From positions 1 through 30,883 of the IMG/VR virus record IMGVR_UViG_3300030118_003397: a stretch of DNA of 30,883 bases; one strand, 5' to 3'. The first letter of the stretch is position 1. Each line of letters starts with the position of its first letter. Of this stretch, positions 21,203-27,481 are shown piece by piece. Under the pieces are notes generated by a model. That model searched no databases and was not told where the DNA came from. It worked only from the letters and a program-made list of their open reading frames with translations. Source of the stretch: a virus. A program made the translations under genes and the position numbers.

Positions 21203-21522
21203 TGGAACAGTATACATATGCTTGTGACGGTGGCGCACTAGCCATCAGAACAGAGTCTGCAAAGTTTTTTTATAACAACGGTTATGGTGATGGTGAACAT
21301 GATGTGTTCGTCACCAACGGCATGGAGTTCACTGAAACTCGCGGGCTTACTTTCGTTGACAGTTTTGTGGTCTTTGAAGGTAAAACTGTTGAAGTATTGA
21401 ACTACGATTGTGGCGAAACGGCTTGGATGAAAGTTAACGCAGTATGCACACTAGATGAAGGACATTGGTTTGTATATAGCGATAACGGTACGATGTATTT
21501 AATTAAGGCTAATCCTACGTAA
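21202..21522 (+). CDS. Early protein of unknown function
   Basis: A 106-residue protein, acidic, with many aromatic residues and beta-type alternation (KFFYNNGYGDGEHDVFVTNG; LTFVDSFVVFEGKTVEVLNY). It is translationally coupled to the preceding gene (TAATG, GGAGGACAAA). No membrane segment or known motif. Confidence 0.75.
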   Translation: MEQYTYACDGGALAIRTESAKFFYNNGYGDGEHDVFVTNGMEFTETRGLTFVDSFVVFEGKTVEVLNYDCGETAWMKVNAVCTLDEGHWFVYSDNGTMYLIKANPT

Positions 21523-21536
21523 TACATGGAACAACG

Positions 21537-21553
21537 TGGGGCGTAATGCCCCA
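21537..21553 (+). repeat. GC hairpin after the gene ending at 21522
   Basis: TGGGGC (21537-21542) and GCCCCA (21548-21553) around GTAAT, followed by TTCTTT. It is one more member of the early-region hairpin family. Confidence 0.65.
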
Positions 21554-21575
21554 TTCTTTCTGCAGCAATGCAACG

Positions 21576-21603
21576 AAAGCCCAGGCAATGCCCGGGCTTT
21601 TTC
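21576..21603 (+). terminator. Rho-independent terminator
   Basis: AAAGCCC (21576-21582) pairs with GGGCTTT (21594-21600), extended inside by GGC/GCC around AAT with one mismatch, and is followed by further T residues. Confidence 0.8.
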
Positions 21604-21623
21604 ATATCTCGAAAACATCGGAT

Positions 21624-21652
21624 CGCAAGACGCAGGACCGCAGGACCGCAGA
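21624..21652 (+). repeat. CGCAGGAC tandem units
   Basis: CGCAAGA, CGCAGGAC, CGCAGGAC and CGCAGAG follow each other with a 7-8-base period, ending directly at the -35 of the next promoter. Confidence 0.7.
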
Positions 21653-21654
21653 GT

Positions 21655-21682
21655 TTGACTACACTAGTTTTTGTGATATAAT
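21655..21682 (+). promoter_or_regulatory. Near-consensus sigma70-type promoter
   Basis: TTGACT (21655-21660), a spacer of 16 bases containing ACTAGTTTTTGTG, and TATAAT (21677-21682) preceded by TGA (extended -10). It drives the GP88-like gene at 21713. Confidence 0.85.
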
Positions 21683-21712
21683 ACATTTAGTTTTATTTGG
21701 AGGACTAAAACA

Positions 21713-22315
21713 ATGAAATCTAAAATACTTTCACACCCGTCGAAGATGCCTTGTCCGGCTATATCGCTAGACGCTCGAGCATGCAAAACAGGATCAAAAC
21801 TCGCAGAGATTGAGGGCACAGTGTGCCACGATTGTTATGCGCTCAAGGGTTTTTACCGCATGCCCAACACTAGAAACGCCATGCAGAGACGTATGGATTT
21901 TATGACCAGTTTAGAATTCGTGCCGAAGATGGTTGAGGAGTTGCGCCAGTTTTGCACCAACGGATATTTCCGCTGGTTCGATTCTGGCGACGTGCAAAGC
22001 GTACAAATGGCAACCAATATCTTGGAAGTTTGCCGACAGACTCCAGAGATCAAACATTGGATACCGTCCAAAGAACCTGCCATTTGGAAAGATGCTCTCG
22101 CGCACACCGAACAGCCTGATAATGTTGTTGTCCGCATGAGCGCGACCAAAATCGATTCTGCTGCATCTAATAAATGGGCGCATACTTCTACCGTTCATAA
22201 GGATCGAGACCCATTCGGCCAAGCTTGTCCCGCTAGTTCACAAGGAAACAAGTGTCTCGATTGCCGAAGCTGTTGGGATGCGAACGTGGCGAATGTTTCC
22301 TACAGCTTTCACTGA
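21713..22315 (+). CDS. GP88-like cysteine-rich phage protein
   Basis: A 200-residue protein with the pattern KMPCPAISLDARACKTGSKL, EGTVCHDCYALKGFYRMPN, GYFRWFDSGDVQSVQMATNI, KHWIPSKEPA and the C-terminal QACPASSQGNKCLDCRSCWD. This is the family I know as gene product 88, first named in mycobacteriophages. Its conserved cysteines (about eight) suggest a metal or iron-sulfur cluster. Function is unknown; the layout reminds one of radical-SAM-like proteins, but a CxxxCxxC motif is not present. It has its own near-consensus promoter and a GGAGGACTAAAACA ribosome site, so it is probably well expressed. Confidence 0.85.
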   Translation: MKSKILSHPSKMPCPAISLDARACKTGSKLAEIEGTVCHDCYALKGFYRMPNTRNAMQRRMDFMTSLEFVPKMVEELRQFCTNGYFRWFDSGDVQSVQMATNILEVCRQTPEIKHWIPSKEPAIWKDALAHTEQPDNVVVRMSATKIDSAASNKWAHTSTVHKDRDPFGQACPASSQGNKCLDCRSCWDANVANVSYSFH

Positions 22316-22326
22316 GGAATTACGCG

Positions 22327-22545
22327 ATGAACATGTTACACAAAACACCGGCACAAAATATGAATACTATTTGGAATGCCTTGCACGAATATCGGGAGAG
22401 ATGCATTCCAGAACATGATCCTATTTTCCCAGAGCATGATCACATTTACGATAAAGAATGGGATTCCATATGCGATGCTATGTGGGAAGTATGCGAAGCT
22501 TTAGGCTTACCCACCGGAGCCGATGCCGAGGAATGGCTGGACTAA
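22327..22545 (+). CDS. Small acidic His/Trp-rich protein
   Basis: A 72-residue protein (NTIWNALHEYRERCIPEHDP; PEHDHIYDKEWDSICDAMWE; EALGLPTGADAEEWLD), helical and acidic. GAGGA lies eight bases ahead of the ATG. It is in the same transcript as the GP88-like gene. The HDP/HDH residues could bind metal, but the pattern is not a known motif. Confidence 0.7.
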   Translation: MNMLHKTPAQNMNTIWNALHEYRERCIPEHDPIFPEHDHIYDKEWDSICDAMWEVCEALGLPTGADAEEWLD

Positions 22546-22554
22546 TCCAACCAT

Positions 22555-22571
22555 GGGGGACAATGTCCCCC
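22555..22571 (+). repeat. GC hairpin after the gene ending at 22545
   Basis: GGGGGAC (22555-22561) and GTCCCCC (22565-22571) with the three-base loop AAT. No T tract follows. Confidence 0.7.
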
Positions 22572-22607
22572 ACCCTGGGACTCTGCTGCGAAGATCATAT
22601 ACAAGGG

Positions 22608-22648
22608 CGCAGGGTCGCAAGACTTGACACGCAGGGTCGCAGGACGCA
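22608..22648 (+). repeat. CGCAGGGT units
   Basis: CGCAGGGT, CGCAAGACTTGACA, CGCAGGGT, CGCAGGA and CGCAAAA. It is the same family as at 20803 and 21624. A further pair, CGCAGGGTCGCAGGG, lies at 22741-22755 inside the end of the nuclease gene. Confidence 0.7.
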
Positions 22649-22690
22649 AAATTACTACCAGTTTCTTAGTCCTCCAATACTAAGAGCAAG

Positions 22691-22713
22691 CCCCACTTCG
22701 GTGGGGTTTTTTT
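22691..22713. terminator. Terminator between converging transcripts
   Basis: CCCCAC (22691-22696), TTCG, GTGGGG (22701-22706), then seven T on the plus strand. It nearly repeats the terminator at 20703-20728. Because the nuclease gene converges from the right and ends at 22712, it may act in both directions. Confidence 0.85.
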
Positions 22714-23146
22714 ATAGGGCAAATGCTTGATTAGAAAGGGCGCAGGGTCGCAGGGTTTTGTCCGTTCGATCCCAGATTACTTGAAACACAGAATCAATGT
22801 CCTCGAGCCTATCCCCTTCAGTATGGAACACCCCATCAGAGGCCAAGGTTCTCGCCTCATGGCTCTCAAATAAATATAGGCTACCCGTCCCTTGGTGCTT
22901 GGCTAAGATAAAAGAGAGGCCTCCTGCGTGACTGTGAGAGGTATGCCAAGCGATTTGCTGTGGACTTAATTTCACTTTATTACTTTTGATTACCTTTAGT
23001 TCTATCCAAAACGATATTGATTCCCACACGATATAAAGATCAGGCATCCCTGCTGAGACTCTGTTCTCCAACCTCCAAGCGTAACAATTCCTTGGTAGTC
23101 TCTTGCGAATCGCTGTCCAAAAATTCGCTTCCGGCCCTCGTGACAT
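22712..23146 (-). CDS. VRR-NUC-type nuclease
   Basis: A 144-residue protein starting MSRGPEANFWTAIRKRLPRN. The PD-(D/E)XK core is visible: LENRVSAGMPDLYIV (the VSAGMPD motif with Asp about 36), FWIELKV (Glu49 and Lys51) and LSPQQIAWHTSH, followed by GGLSFILAKHQGTGSLYLFE. VRR-NUC proteins are small nucleases, often linked to recombination or Holliday-junction processing; phage versions often stand beside terminase genes. I prefer the ATG at 23146 (GGGAG upstream) to 23173. The gene overlaps the terminase small subunit by 107 bases in another frame. Its last residues are encoded by CGCAGGGT repeat units. Confidence 0.85.
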   Translation of the reverse strand: MSRGPEANFWTAIRKRLPRNCYAWRLENRVSAGMPDLYIVWESISFWIELKVIKSNKVKLSPQQIAWHTSHSHAGGLSFILAKHQGTGSLYLFESHEARTLASDGVFHTEGDRLEDIDSVFQVIWDRTDKTLRPCALSNQAFAL

Positions 23147-23609
23147 CTTTGAATTCTCCCTCAATGAATGCATGCGGATATCTTTTCTGAAGATCAGCTA
23201 GTCGTCCTATGATTTCCTCTCTCGTCATATCATCTATTCGGTTGACTGTTTCTCTTCTGTCGATTGTCAATCCACCCAACGCGGATCGAATTTTTTCTGC
23301 ATTGATTGCCGCTGAATACTGACCAACGTCCTCCGCACCTTTTGACAACTCAGATAGTCTTTTCATTTGACCAATCAAAGTCACTCCGTACTGGCGTTCT
23401 CTTTCCTCCCTTAACTCTTTTATGTGGTCTACTACGTGAGGGTAATCCTTTCCATTTAACAAAACAGAGGCTGTTTTCGGAGCCACATTCACAGAAAATC
23501 CTGCCTTCCTCGCACACTCTGCATTTGAATAGATACCCTCAACAATCAGTTTACAAAACTCTCTCTGACGATTTGTCAGCTTGCGTTCTGTCGTAACACT
23601 CTTCGACAT
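23040..23609 (-). CDS. terS: Terminase small subunit
   Basis: A 189-residue protein with an N-terminal helix-turn-helix region (LTNRQREFCKLIVEGIYSNA, then ECARKAGFSVNVAPKTASVL) followed by NGKDYPHVVDHIKELREERE and GQYSAAINAEKIRSALGGLT. This is the typical pattern of Terminase_2-type small subunits, which bind the packaging site and feed DNA to the large subunit. AAGGAAAGG precedes the ATG. The last 35 residues or so overlap the nuclease gene. The separation from the large subunit by about 7 kb of oppositely oriented early genes is unusual. Confidence 0.85.
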   Translation of the reverse strand: MSKSVTTERKLTNRQREFCKLIVEGIYSNAECARKAGFSVNVAPKTASVLLNGKDYPHVVDHIKELREERERQYGVTLIGQMKRLSELSKGAEDVGQYSAAINAEKIRSALGGLTIDRRETVNRIDDMTREEIIGRLADLQKRYPHAFIEGEFKDVTRAGSEFLDSDSQETTKELLRLEVGEQSLSRDA

Positions 23610-23739
23610 ACCTTTCCTTATAAGGGTTTACTAGCGATTTAATGATACAAACCTGGTTCATTTCGGTCAAAAAACCAACCGTTTTGTTGCATAAATTTTG
23701 GACAGTGATTTTAAAACCATGGTCATTGAGCCAAGAAAC

Positions 23740-23914
23740 GTTACGGATGTTACGAAAATCAATCAAAACGTTACGAGTTGAATTTTTTTTTCTCCAATAT
23801 TTTCAGTCATTTATTTTAATCCGTAACGTCCGTAACGCTCGTAACGCCTCATTTCAAAAAAAAAAATAAATTTTTTCTCCATCTCGCTGACAGACCTTTT
23901 ATACAAATGTTACG
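23740..23914. repeat. GTTACG repeat cluster (iteron or operator candidate)
   Basis: GTTACG occurs on the plus strand at 23740-23745, 23749-23754, 23770-23775 and 23909-23914, and on the minus strand at 23822-23827, 23831-23836 and 23840-23845, the last three with an exact nine-base period. An eighth copy lies at 23592-23597 (minus) inside the terminase small subunit start. A/T runs (about 23781-23792 and 23855-23876) lie within the cluster. Confidence 0.75.
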
Positions 23915-23943
23915 AGTGCCGTGGACATAGTACACAGAAACAC

Positions 23944-23972
23944 TTGATATGTTTTTTAGACTAGTGTAATGT
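23944..23972 (+). promoter_or_regulatory. Sigma70-type promoter for the 24-27 kb genes
   Basis: TTGATA (23944-23949), a 17-base spacer containing TAGACTAGTG, and TAATGT (23967-23972). The words ACACTTGATAT and TAGACTARTGT are shared with the divergent control region near 17890-17935 on the opposite strand. GGAGGACGAGTA and the ATG at 24005 follow. Confidence 0.7.
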
Positions 23973-24004
23973 CACTACTTCATTAATCATTTGGAGGACG
24001 AGTA

Positions 24005-24397
24005 ATGGTAAACCAAACCCAAGCCCCTAGGTACAGAGTTGAAGTGTCTGTCTGTGTATCATCAGCGGAGCCATCAAGAGAACTGAACTGGCCTGTTGAC
24101 ACGATGGGCGAAGCCAAGGCTTTCATCGAAGGTTACAAGGAGGCCGATAGATCTCACATTGTGAGTTCGCTTACATATTCATTTAAGGTCATAGAAATCA
24201 GGGACGTTGTCGCTGTTGTTTCTATTCATACGAAATCTGACGGTGATCGTGATGTCTGTTCACACACCTCAGAGGAAGAAGCAGTTAAACACTTGGAATA
24301 TCTCAAGTCAGAATGTGGGTTATTCAACGATGACCTTGACGATTATGATTGGCATTACGTAACCATAAAAACGGAGCATGAGGTAGAGATCAAATGA
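24005..24397 (+). CDS. Early protein of unknown function, 130 residues
   Basis: The protein has a beta-rich N-terminus (YRVEVSVCVSSAEPSRELNW), a helix with EAKAFIEGYKEADRSH, and an acidic C-terminus (LFNDDLDDYDWHYVTIKTEH). It starts with a good GGAGGACGAGTA site and overlaps the next gene by ATGA. No family recognised. Confidence 0.75.
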   Translation: MVNQTQAPRYRVEVSVCVSSAEPSRELNWPVDTMGEAKAFIEGYKEADRSHIVSSLTYSFKVIEIRDVVAVVSIHTKSDGDRDVCSHTSEEEAVKHLEYLKSECGLFNDDLDDYDWHYVTIKTEHEVEIK

Positions 24398-24645
24398 TTA
24401 AGAGAATGAAAGCGATCCACACTGAAGAGATTGATCATGTGGATTATCAGCATAAGTTGGAAAAGTCGTATGAGATTTACTACGAAGCAGACGAAGAGAC
24501 CGGAGCCGTTCTGAACATTACTGAGATCATTGAACTGCCACGTCAGACTTTTGACGAGGTCAAATATGACTCACTGCTTTGGCAACATCTTGTTAAGACT
24601 TTTGAGCCAGATGGTTTTGAAAAAGAAGAGGAACAAGAACTGTGA
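24394..24645 (+). CDS. Small acidic protein, unknown function
   Basis: An 83-residue protein (MIKRMKAIHTEEIDHVDYQH; GAVLNITEIIELPRQTFDEV), ending in an acidic tail (EKEEEQEL). Four-base and one-base overlaps join it to its neighbours. Nothing identifies a function. Confidence 0.7.
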   Translation: MIKRMKAIHTEEIDHVDYQHKLEKSYEIYYEADEETGAVLNITEIIELPRQTFDEVKYDSLLWQHLVKTFEPDGFEKEEEQEL

Positions 24646-24884
24646 TGTACGTCAGAGAATTTTGCTTTAACCCACGGCTACATGAAAGCATCACCTCGCA
24701 TGTCAGAGAGAACACACTGACGCATGACATGCGATTTGACGAGGCTTTATCCATCATTGAAAAACTGAAGGAAAAGTCAAACGAGGAATTGGGCGCGATG
24801 GTACGCGAATGGTTGGAGCATCCAGACGTTCAGAACTACCCACGCGATTTCACTGAGTGTGTTAACGAGGTCACCATCGAATGA
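24645..24884 (+). CDS. Small helical protein, unknown function
   Basis: A 79-residue protein (MYVREFCFNPRLHESITSHV; FDEALSIIEKLKEKSNEELG). The ATG at 24645 shares a base with the upstream stop; a GTG one codon earlier is possible. The central helix is amphipathic. It overlaps the next small gene by ATGA. Confidence 0.7.
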   Translation: MYVREFCFNPRLHESITSHVRENTLTHDMRFDEALSIIEKLKEKSNEELGAMVREWLEHPDVQNYPRDFTECVNEVTIE

Positions 24885-24997
24885 CCTTTTTTGATACGGC
24901 CACGTACTACCTGATCATGTCCATGGTCGGGTGGTCACTGGTCATCGTACAGATCACGTTTGTGATTTGGTTCTATAAAAGTTGGAGGAAGAAATGA
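24881..24997 (+). CDS. 38-residue membrane peptide
   Basis: It reads MTFFDTATYYLIMSMVGWSL, then VIVQITFVIWFYKSWRKK and a TGA. It is one membrane helix with a basic end, so the C-terminus should lie in the cytoplasm. It is tightly coupled on both sides (ATGA overlaps), which supports it as a gene despite its size. Confidence 0.65.
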   Translation: MTFFDTATYYLIMSMVGWSLVIVQITFVIWFYKSWRKK

Positions 24998-25170
24998 GAG
25001 AAACAATAGAGAAAATTGATAAAGCGTATCAGGGTTTTTTAACTCAACGCGGTCTCCCGCAAATGTGTGCCTACGAATTAATATCTGAGGATTTTTACGA
25101 CGATTACGAACGGCTCGTGATCACCAAGTTTATCGAACTGTATGAAGCGATTGATTCAGAGAAGAAGTGA
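24994..25170 (+). CDS. Small acidic helical protein
   Basis: A 58-residue protein (MRETIEKIDKAYQGFLTQRG; EDFYDDYERLVITKFIELYE). GGAGG lies five bases before the ATG; a TTG start at 24982 is less likely. It precedes the DNA methyltransferase and shares a base with its ATG (TGATG). Confidence 0.7.
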   Translation: MRETIEKIDKAYQGFLTQRGLPQMCAYELISEDFYDDYERLVITKFIELYEAIDSEKK

Positions 25171-26288
25171 TGAGATACGCAACAGTCTGCTCAGGCGTTG
25201 AAGCCTGTTCCGTGGCGTGGGAGCCATTGGGTTGGCAACCAGTTTTCTTTTCTGAGATCGAGGACTTCCCATCGGAGGTTCTCAGCACACATTATCCAAG
25301 CGTCCCCAACCACGGGGACATGACAAACTTTGAGGAGTGGGGTTATGAAAAAGGCTCAATTGATGTTATTTGCGGAGGAACACCTTGTCAGTCTTTCTCC
25401 GTCGCAGGATTGCGAAAAGGACTCAGCGACGACAGAGGCAATCTTGCGCTCACGTTTTGCAGAATGGTTGATCAGTTGCGACCCAAATACTTCATCTGGG
25501 AAAACGTTGCCGGTTGTCTGTCATCCAATGGAGGACGGGACTTTGGTTCCATCACAGGGGCGATGGCAGAATTCGGGTATTCATTCGGATGGCGTGTGTT
25601 TGACGCACAACACTTCGGAGTCCCCCAAAGAAGGCGTAGAGTCTTTCTTGTTGGATGTTTTACAGGACAGCCAGAGCACGTCCGACAAATATTGTTTGAG
25701 CCAGAAGGCGGCAGAAGGAATTCTGCGGAGAGCCAAGAGACGGGGCAAGACTTTGCCCGAAACACTAGAGACGGCACTGAGGTCTTTGATTTCCAACGAA
25801 TTGGTCAGTACGGAACCAAGGGCGTAGGATCGACTTGCATGGCGCGGGACTATAAGGACTCAAAAGACTTGGTCGTTTACGAATACCACGGTCACGATTC
25901 CAGAGTCAAAGAGCTAGGTCAGACGTGTCAGACCGTCACATCGAGATGGGGCACAGGTGGCAACAATGTGCCATTGGTCTCGTTCAGTTCAAACATGTCT
26001 TACCCTGACATGCTCGAGAACGTAGCACCAACGGTCAAGGTTGGTGGCAGTGGGTGCAGTAATCCTCCTGCCGTTGCAACAGAAAAACTGGTGCGTCGGT
26101 TGACACCGATTGAAGTCGAACGGTTACAAGGTTTTCCAGACGATTACACAAATATTCCGTGGCGCGGTAAGACCGCACCGGATAGCCGTCGCTATAAGGC
26201 GATGGGAAATAGCATGGCTGTTCCGGTCATGCGTTGGTTAGGTCAGCGCATTGCTGACCTTGAGGAGGGTAACGATGAAAAAGTTTGA
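25170..26288 (+). CDS. C5-cytosine DNA methyltransferase
   Basis: A 372-residue protein with the ordered motifs of the Dcm family: I (ATVCSGVEACSVAWEPLGW; a Val-Glu replaces the usual Gly-Gly area), IV GGTPCQSFSVAG (catalytic Cys73), VI ENVAGC (111-116) and VIII QRRRRVFLVG (153-162). The target-recognition region contains TSRWGTGGNNVPLV, and the C-terminal motifs are RRLTPIEVERLQGFP and YKAMGNSMAVPV. It methylates carbon 5 of cytosine in a short DNA site. No restriction enzyme is seen nearby, so it is probably an orphan enzyme protecting phage DNA. The start is the ATG at 25170, coupled to the preceding stop. It lies amid tiny early genes. Confidence 0.92.
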   Translation: MRYATVCSGVEACSVAWEPLGWQPVFFSEIEDFPSEVLSTHYPSVPNHGDMTNFEEWGYEKGSIDVICGGTPCQSFSVAGLRKGLSDDRGNLALTFCRMVDQLRPKYFIWENVAGCLSSNGGRDFGSITGAMAEFGYSFGWRVFDAQHFGVPQRRRRVFLVGCFTGQPEHVRQILFEPEGGRRNSAESQETGQDFARNTRDGTEVFDFQRIGQYGTKGVGSTCMARDYKDSKDLVVYEYHGHDSRVKELGQTCQTVTSRWGTGGNNVPLVSFSSNMSYPDMLENVAPTVKVGGSGCSNPPAVATEKLVRRLTPIEVERLQGFPDDYTNIPWRGKTAPDSRRYKAMGNSMAVPVMRWLGQRIADLEEGNDEKV

Positions 26289-26430
26289 AATCCATTTTCA
26301 TAATGAAGTTGAGCATGAGTCAATTGAAGAGTGCATTGATACGTTTAAGCAATATCTTGCCAAGTGTGTTGATACGGGGGACATTTCTGTATTTCAGTTT
26401 TATGAGTTAAAGGAGGGTAACAATGAGTGA
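26275..26430 (+). CDS. 51-residue acidic protein, unknown function
   Basis: Reading from the ATG at 26275 (MKKFEIHFHNEVEHESIEEC, then IDTFKQYLAKCVDTGDISVF and a short tail). GAGGAGGG precedes it, inside the end of the methyltransferase gene, which it overlaps by 14 bases. It also overlaps the following gene by eight bases. The nearly identical AGGAGGGTAAC ribosome sites at 26263 and 26410 suggest a duplicated leader. Confidence 0.65.
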   Translation: MKKFEIHFHNEVEHESIEECIDTFKQYLAKCVDTGDISVFQFYELKEGNNE

Positions 26431-26608
26431 GCAATACAACGTCATGTTTGATTTAGGGTTCAGCATTGTGGCGAACGATGAGCGTGGCGAAACGCTACGA
26501 CCATCTGAGATTCGTTTTGCAATTATTGAACGTGCGATGAGCATACCTGATAACGAGATACAGGAGGCTATTGGCTTCTGTGATTCTTATAGTCTTGAGG
26601 AGGAGTGA
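26423..26608 (+). CDS. Small acidic protein, unknown function
   Basis: A 61-residue protein (MSEQYNVMFDLGFSIVANDE; EIRFAIIERAMSIPDNEIQE). Its AAGGAGGGTAACA ribosome site is strong. The sequence looks like a small strand-helix domain. It shares a base with the next start. Confidence 0.7.
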   Translation: MSEQYNVMFDLGFSIVANDERGETLRPSEIRFAIIERAMSIPDNEIQEAIGFCDSYSLEEE

Positions 26609-26811
26609 TGAAGGTCTACTGTGTCCACGACAGGCTGACTCAACTCAAGCACTACTGGCCCAAGCTGAAGGATGCGTATCAGCACAGAAACTTGGATCCA
26701 GAATACAGAGATGTGGAGATAATCGAGTACAACTATCAACACCAAGTAGCAGACTTGCTACAACAAGCCTATGAGAGAGGGAGAGAAGATGAGCAAAACA
26801 AACAACAGTGA
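26608..26811 (+). CDS. Small protein, unknown function
   Basis: A 67-residue protein (MKVYCVHDRLTQLKHYWPKL; EYRDVEIIEYNYQHQVADLL), with a C-terminal basic-acidic helix. The ATG at 26608 follows GAGGAG and is coupled as TGATG. It overlaps the next gene by 23 bases. Confidence 0.7.
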   Translation: MKVYCVHDRLTQLKHYWPKLKDAYQHRNLDPEYRDVEIIEYNYQHQVADLLQQAYERGREDEQNKQQ

Positions 26812-27100
26812 ATTTTTGTGGCACGTTAGCACGTTGTCTGCAATTGCAGGTCCCATCGAAGCCATGTTCGAGGACGGTGTGGGGGTATCCTGGGCAACCG
26901 AAGTCGGAGGCGATTGGTGGCTGCGACTGTTTAAAAAGGACGGAGAGTACCTGATTCATATGGACGACCGTTATGGGGATCGCATTAAGATGATGACGGT
27001 CGCAGGGTACGCAATGCATTTTTCTGGGGACGACTTACAGTACACGATTTCTAATTGGGACGAGTTTGTCGAAGGCTTGGAAGAAAGGGTGTCACATTAA
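26789..27100 (+). CDS. Trp-rich protein, unknown function
   Basis: A 103-residue protein (SEFLWHVSTLSAIAGPIEAM; SWATEVGGDWWLRLFKKDGE; GDDLQYTISNWDEFVEGLEE). It has beta-type alternation with several Trp residues. GGGAGAGAAG stands just ahead of the ATG. No family recognised. Confidence 0.7.
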   Translation: MSKTNNSEFLWHVSTLSAIAGPIEAMFEDGVGVSWATEVGGDWWLRLFKKDGEYLIHMDDRYGDRIKMMTVAGYAMHFSGDDLQYTISNWDEFVEGLEERVSH

Positions 27101-27128
27101 AAAAGTGGCGCGTTAAGAGGGAACAACA

Positions 27129-27302
27129 ATGAGCAAGATGAGTGATTGGGTGCTCGAGCTTGAGATGGACAAGGTTCATCTGACAAGAGAGCAGTTTGCT
27201 GCCAAACACGGACACATGTTTGTGTACATTTACGATGAACAATTTGGTGTTGTACCACAACCTTGTGTAAAATATTCAGAAGAGACTAAAGGAGAAAATT
27301 AA
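27129..27302 (+). CDS. 57-residue protein, unknown function
   Basis: It begins MSKMSDWVLELEMDKVHLTR and continues EQFAAKHGHMFVYIYDEQFG. The ribosome site is AGAGGGAACAACA. It ends in a TAATG coupling with the ribbon-helix-helix gene; a toxin/antitoxin-like pair is conceivable from size and order but is not supported by any motif. Confidence 0.65.
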   Translation: MSKMSDWVLELEMDKVHLTREQFAAKHGHMFVYIYDEQFGVVPQPCVKYSEETKGEN

Positions 27303-27481
27303 TGCCTAAGAAAACACAGAAACCTACGTTCGACAGGACGCAATTCACGACTATTTCCATACCGAATGACGTGTATGCTAAGTTAAAAGAGATGGCTCAA
27401 GCAGAGGATCGTAAGATCAGCCGTCAGGTAACTAGGTATATACTTCAGGCGTATGAAGAAAGAAGCACAACCACCGCATGA
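27302..27481 (+). CDS. Ribbon-helix-helix (Arc/CopG-like) DNA-binding protein
   Basis: A 59-residue protein. FTTISIPNDVYAKLKEMAQA gives the strand followed by helix 1, and EDRKISRQVTRYILQAYEER gives helix 2, the layout of dimeric Arc/CopG regulators, in which the beta strand reads the DNA groove. AAAGGAG precedes it, coupled by TAATG. It is the clearest transcription-regulator candidate in the window, and the inverted repeat at 17885-17921 could be its operator (hypothesis). Confidence 0.75.
   Translation: MPKKTQKPTFDRTQFTTISIPNDVYAKLKEMAQAEDRKISRQVTRYILQAYEERSTTTA

Larger units (their letters stand above)
23610..24004. other. AT-rich intergenic region with GTTACG cluster and promoter, no gene
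   Basis: The region lies between the divergent terminase small subunit and the next rightward gene. It contains A/T runs, a cluster of GTTACG words and a promoter for the genes from 24005 onward. Short frames on both strands have no ribosome site. Confidence 0.65.

Noticed and set aside
20803-22755. CRISPR-like look of the CGCAGG repeats
   Set aside because: Units are 7-9 bases with no constant spacers of 25-40 bases, and there are no cas genes.
23551-23869. Short frames on both strands in the AT-rich region (71 and 75 codons)
   Set aside because: No ribosome sites, biased AT composition, and they run through the GTTACG cluster; the minus one also overlaps the terminase small subunit start.
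25330-25827. Plus-strand 165-codon frame inside the methyltransferase gene
   Set aside because: It is an out-of-frame shadow of conserved methyltransferase motifs.
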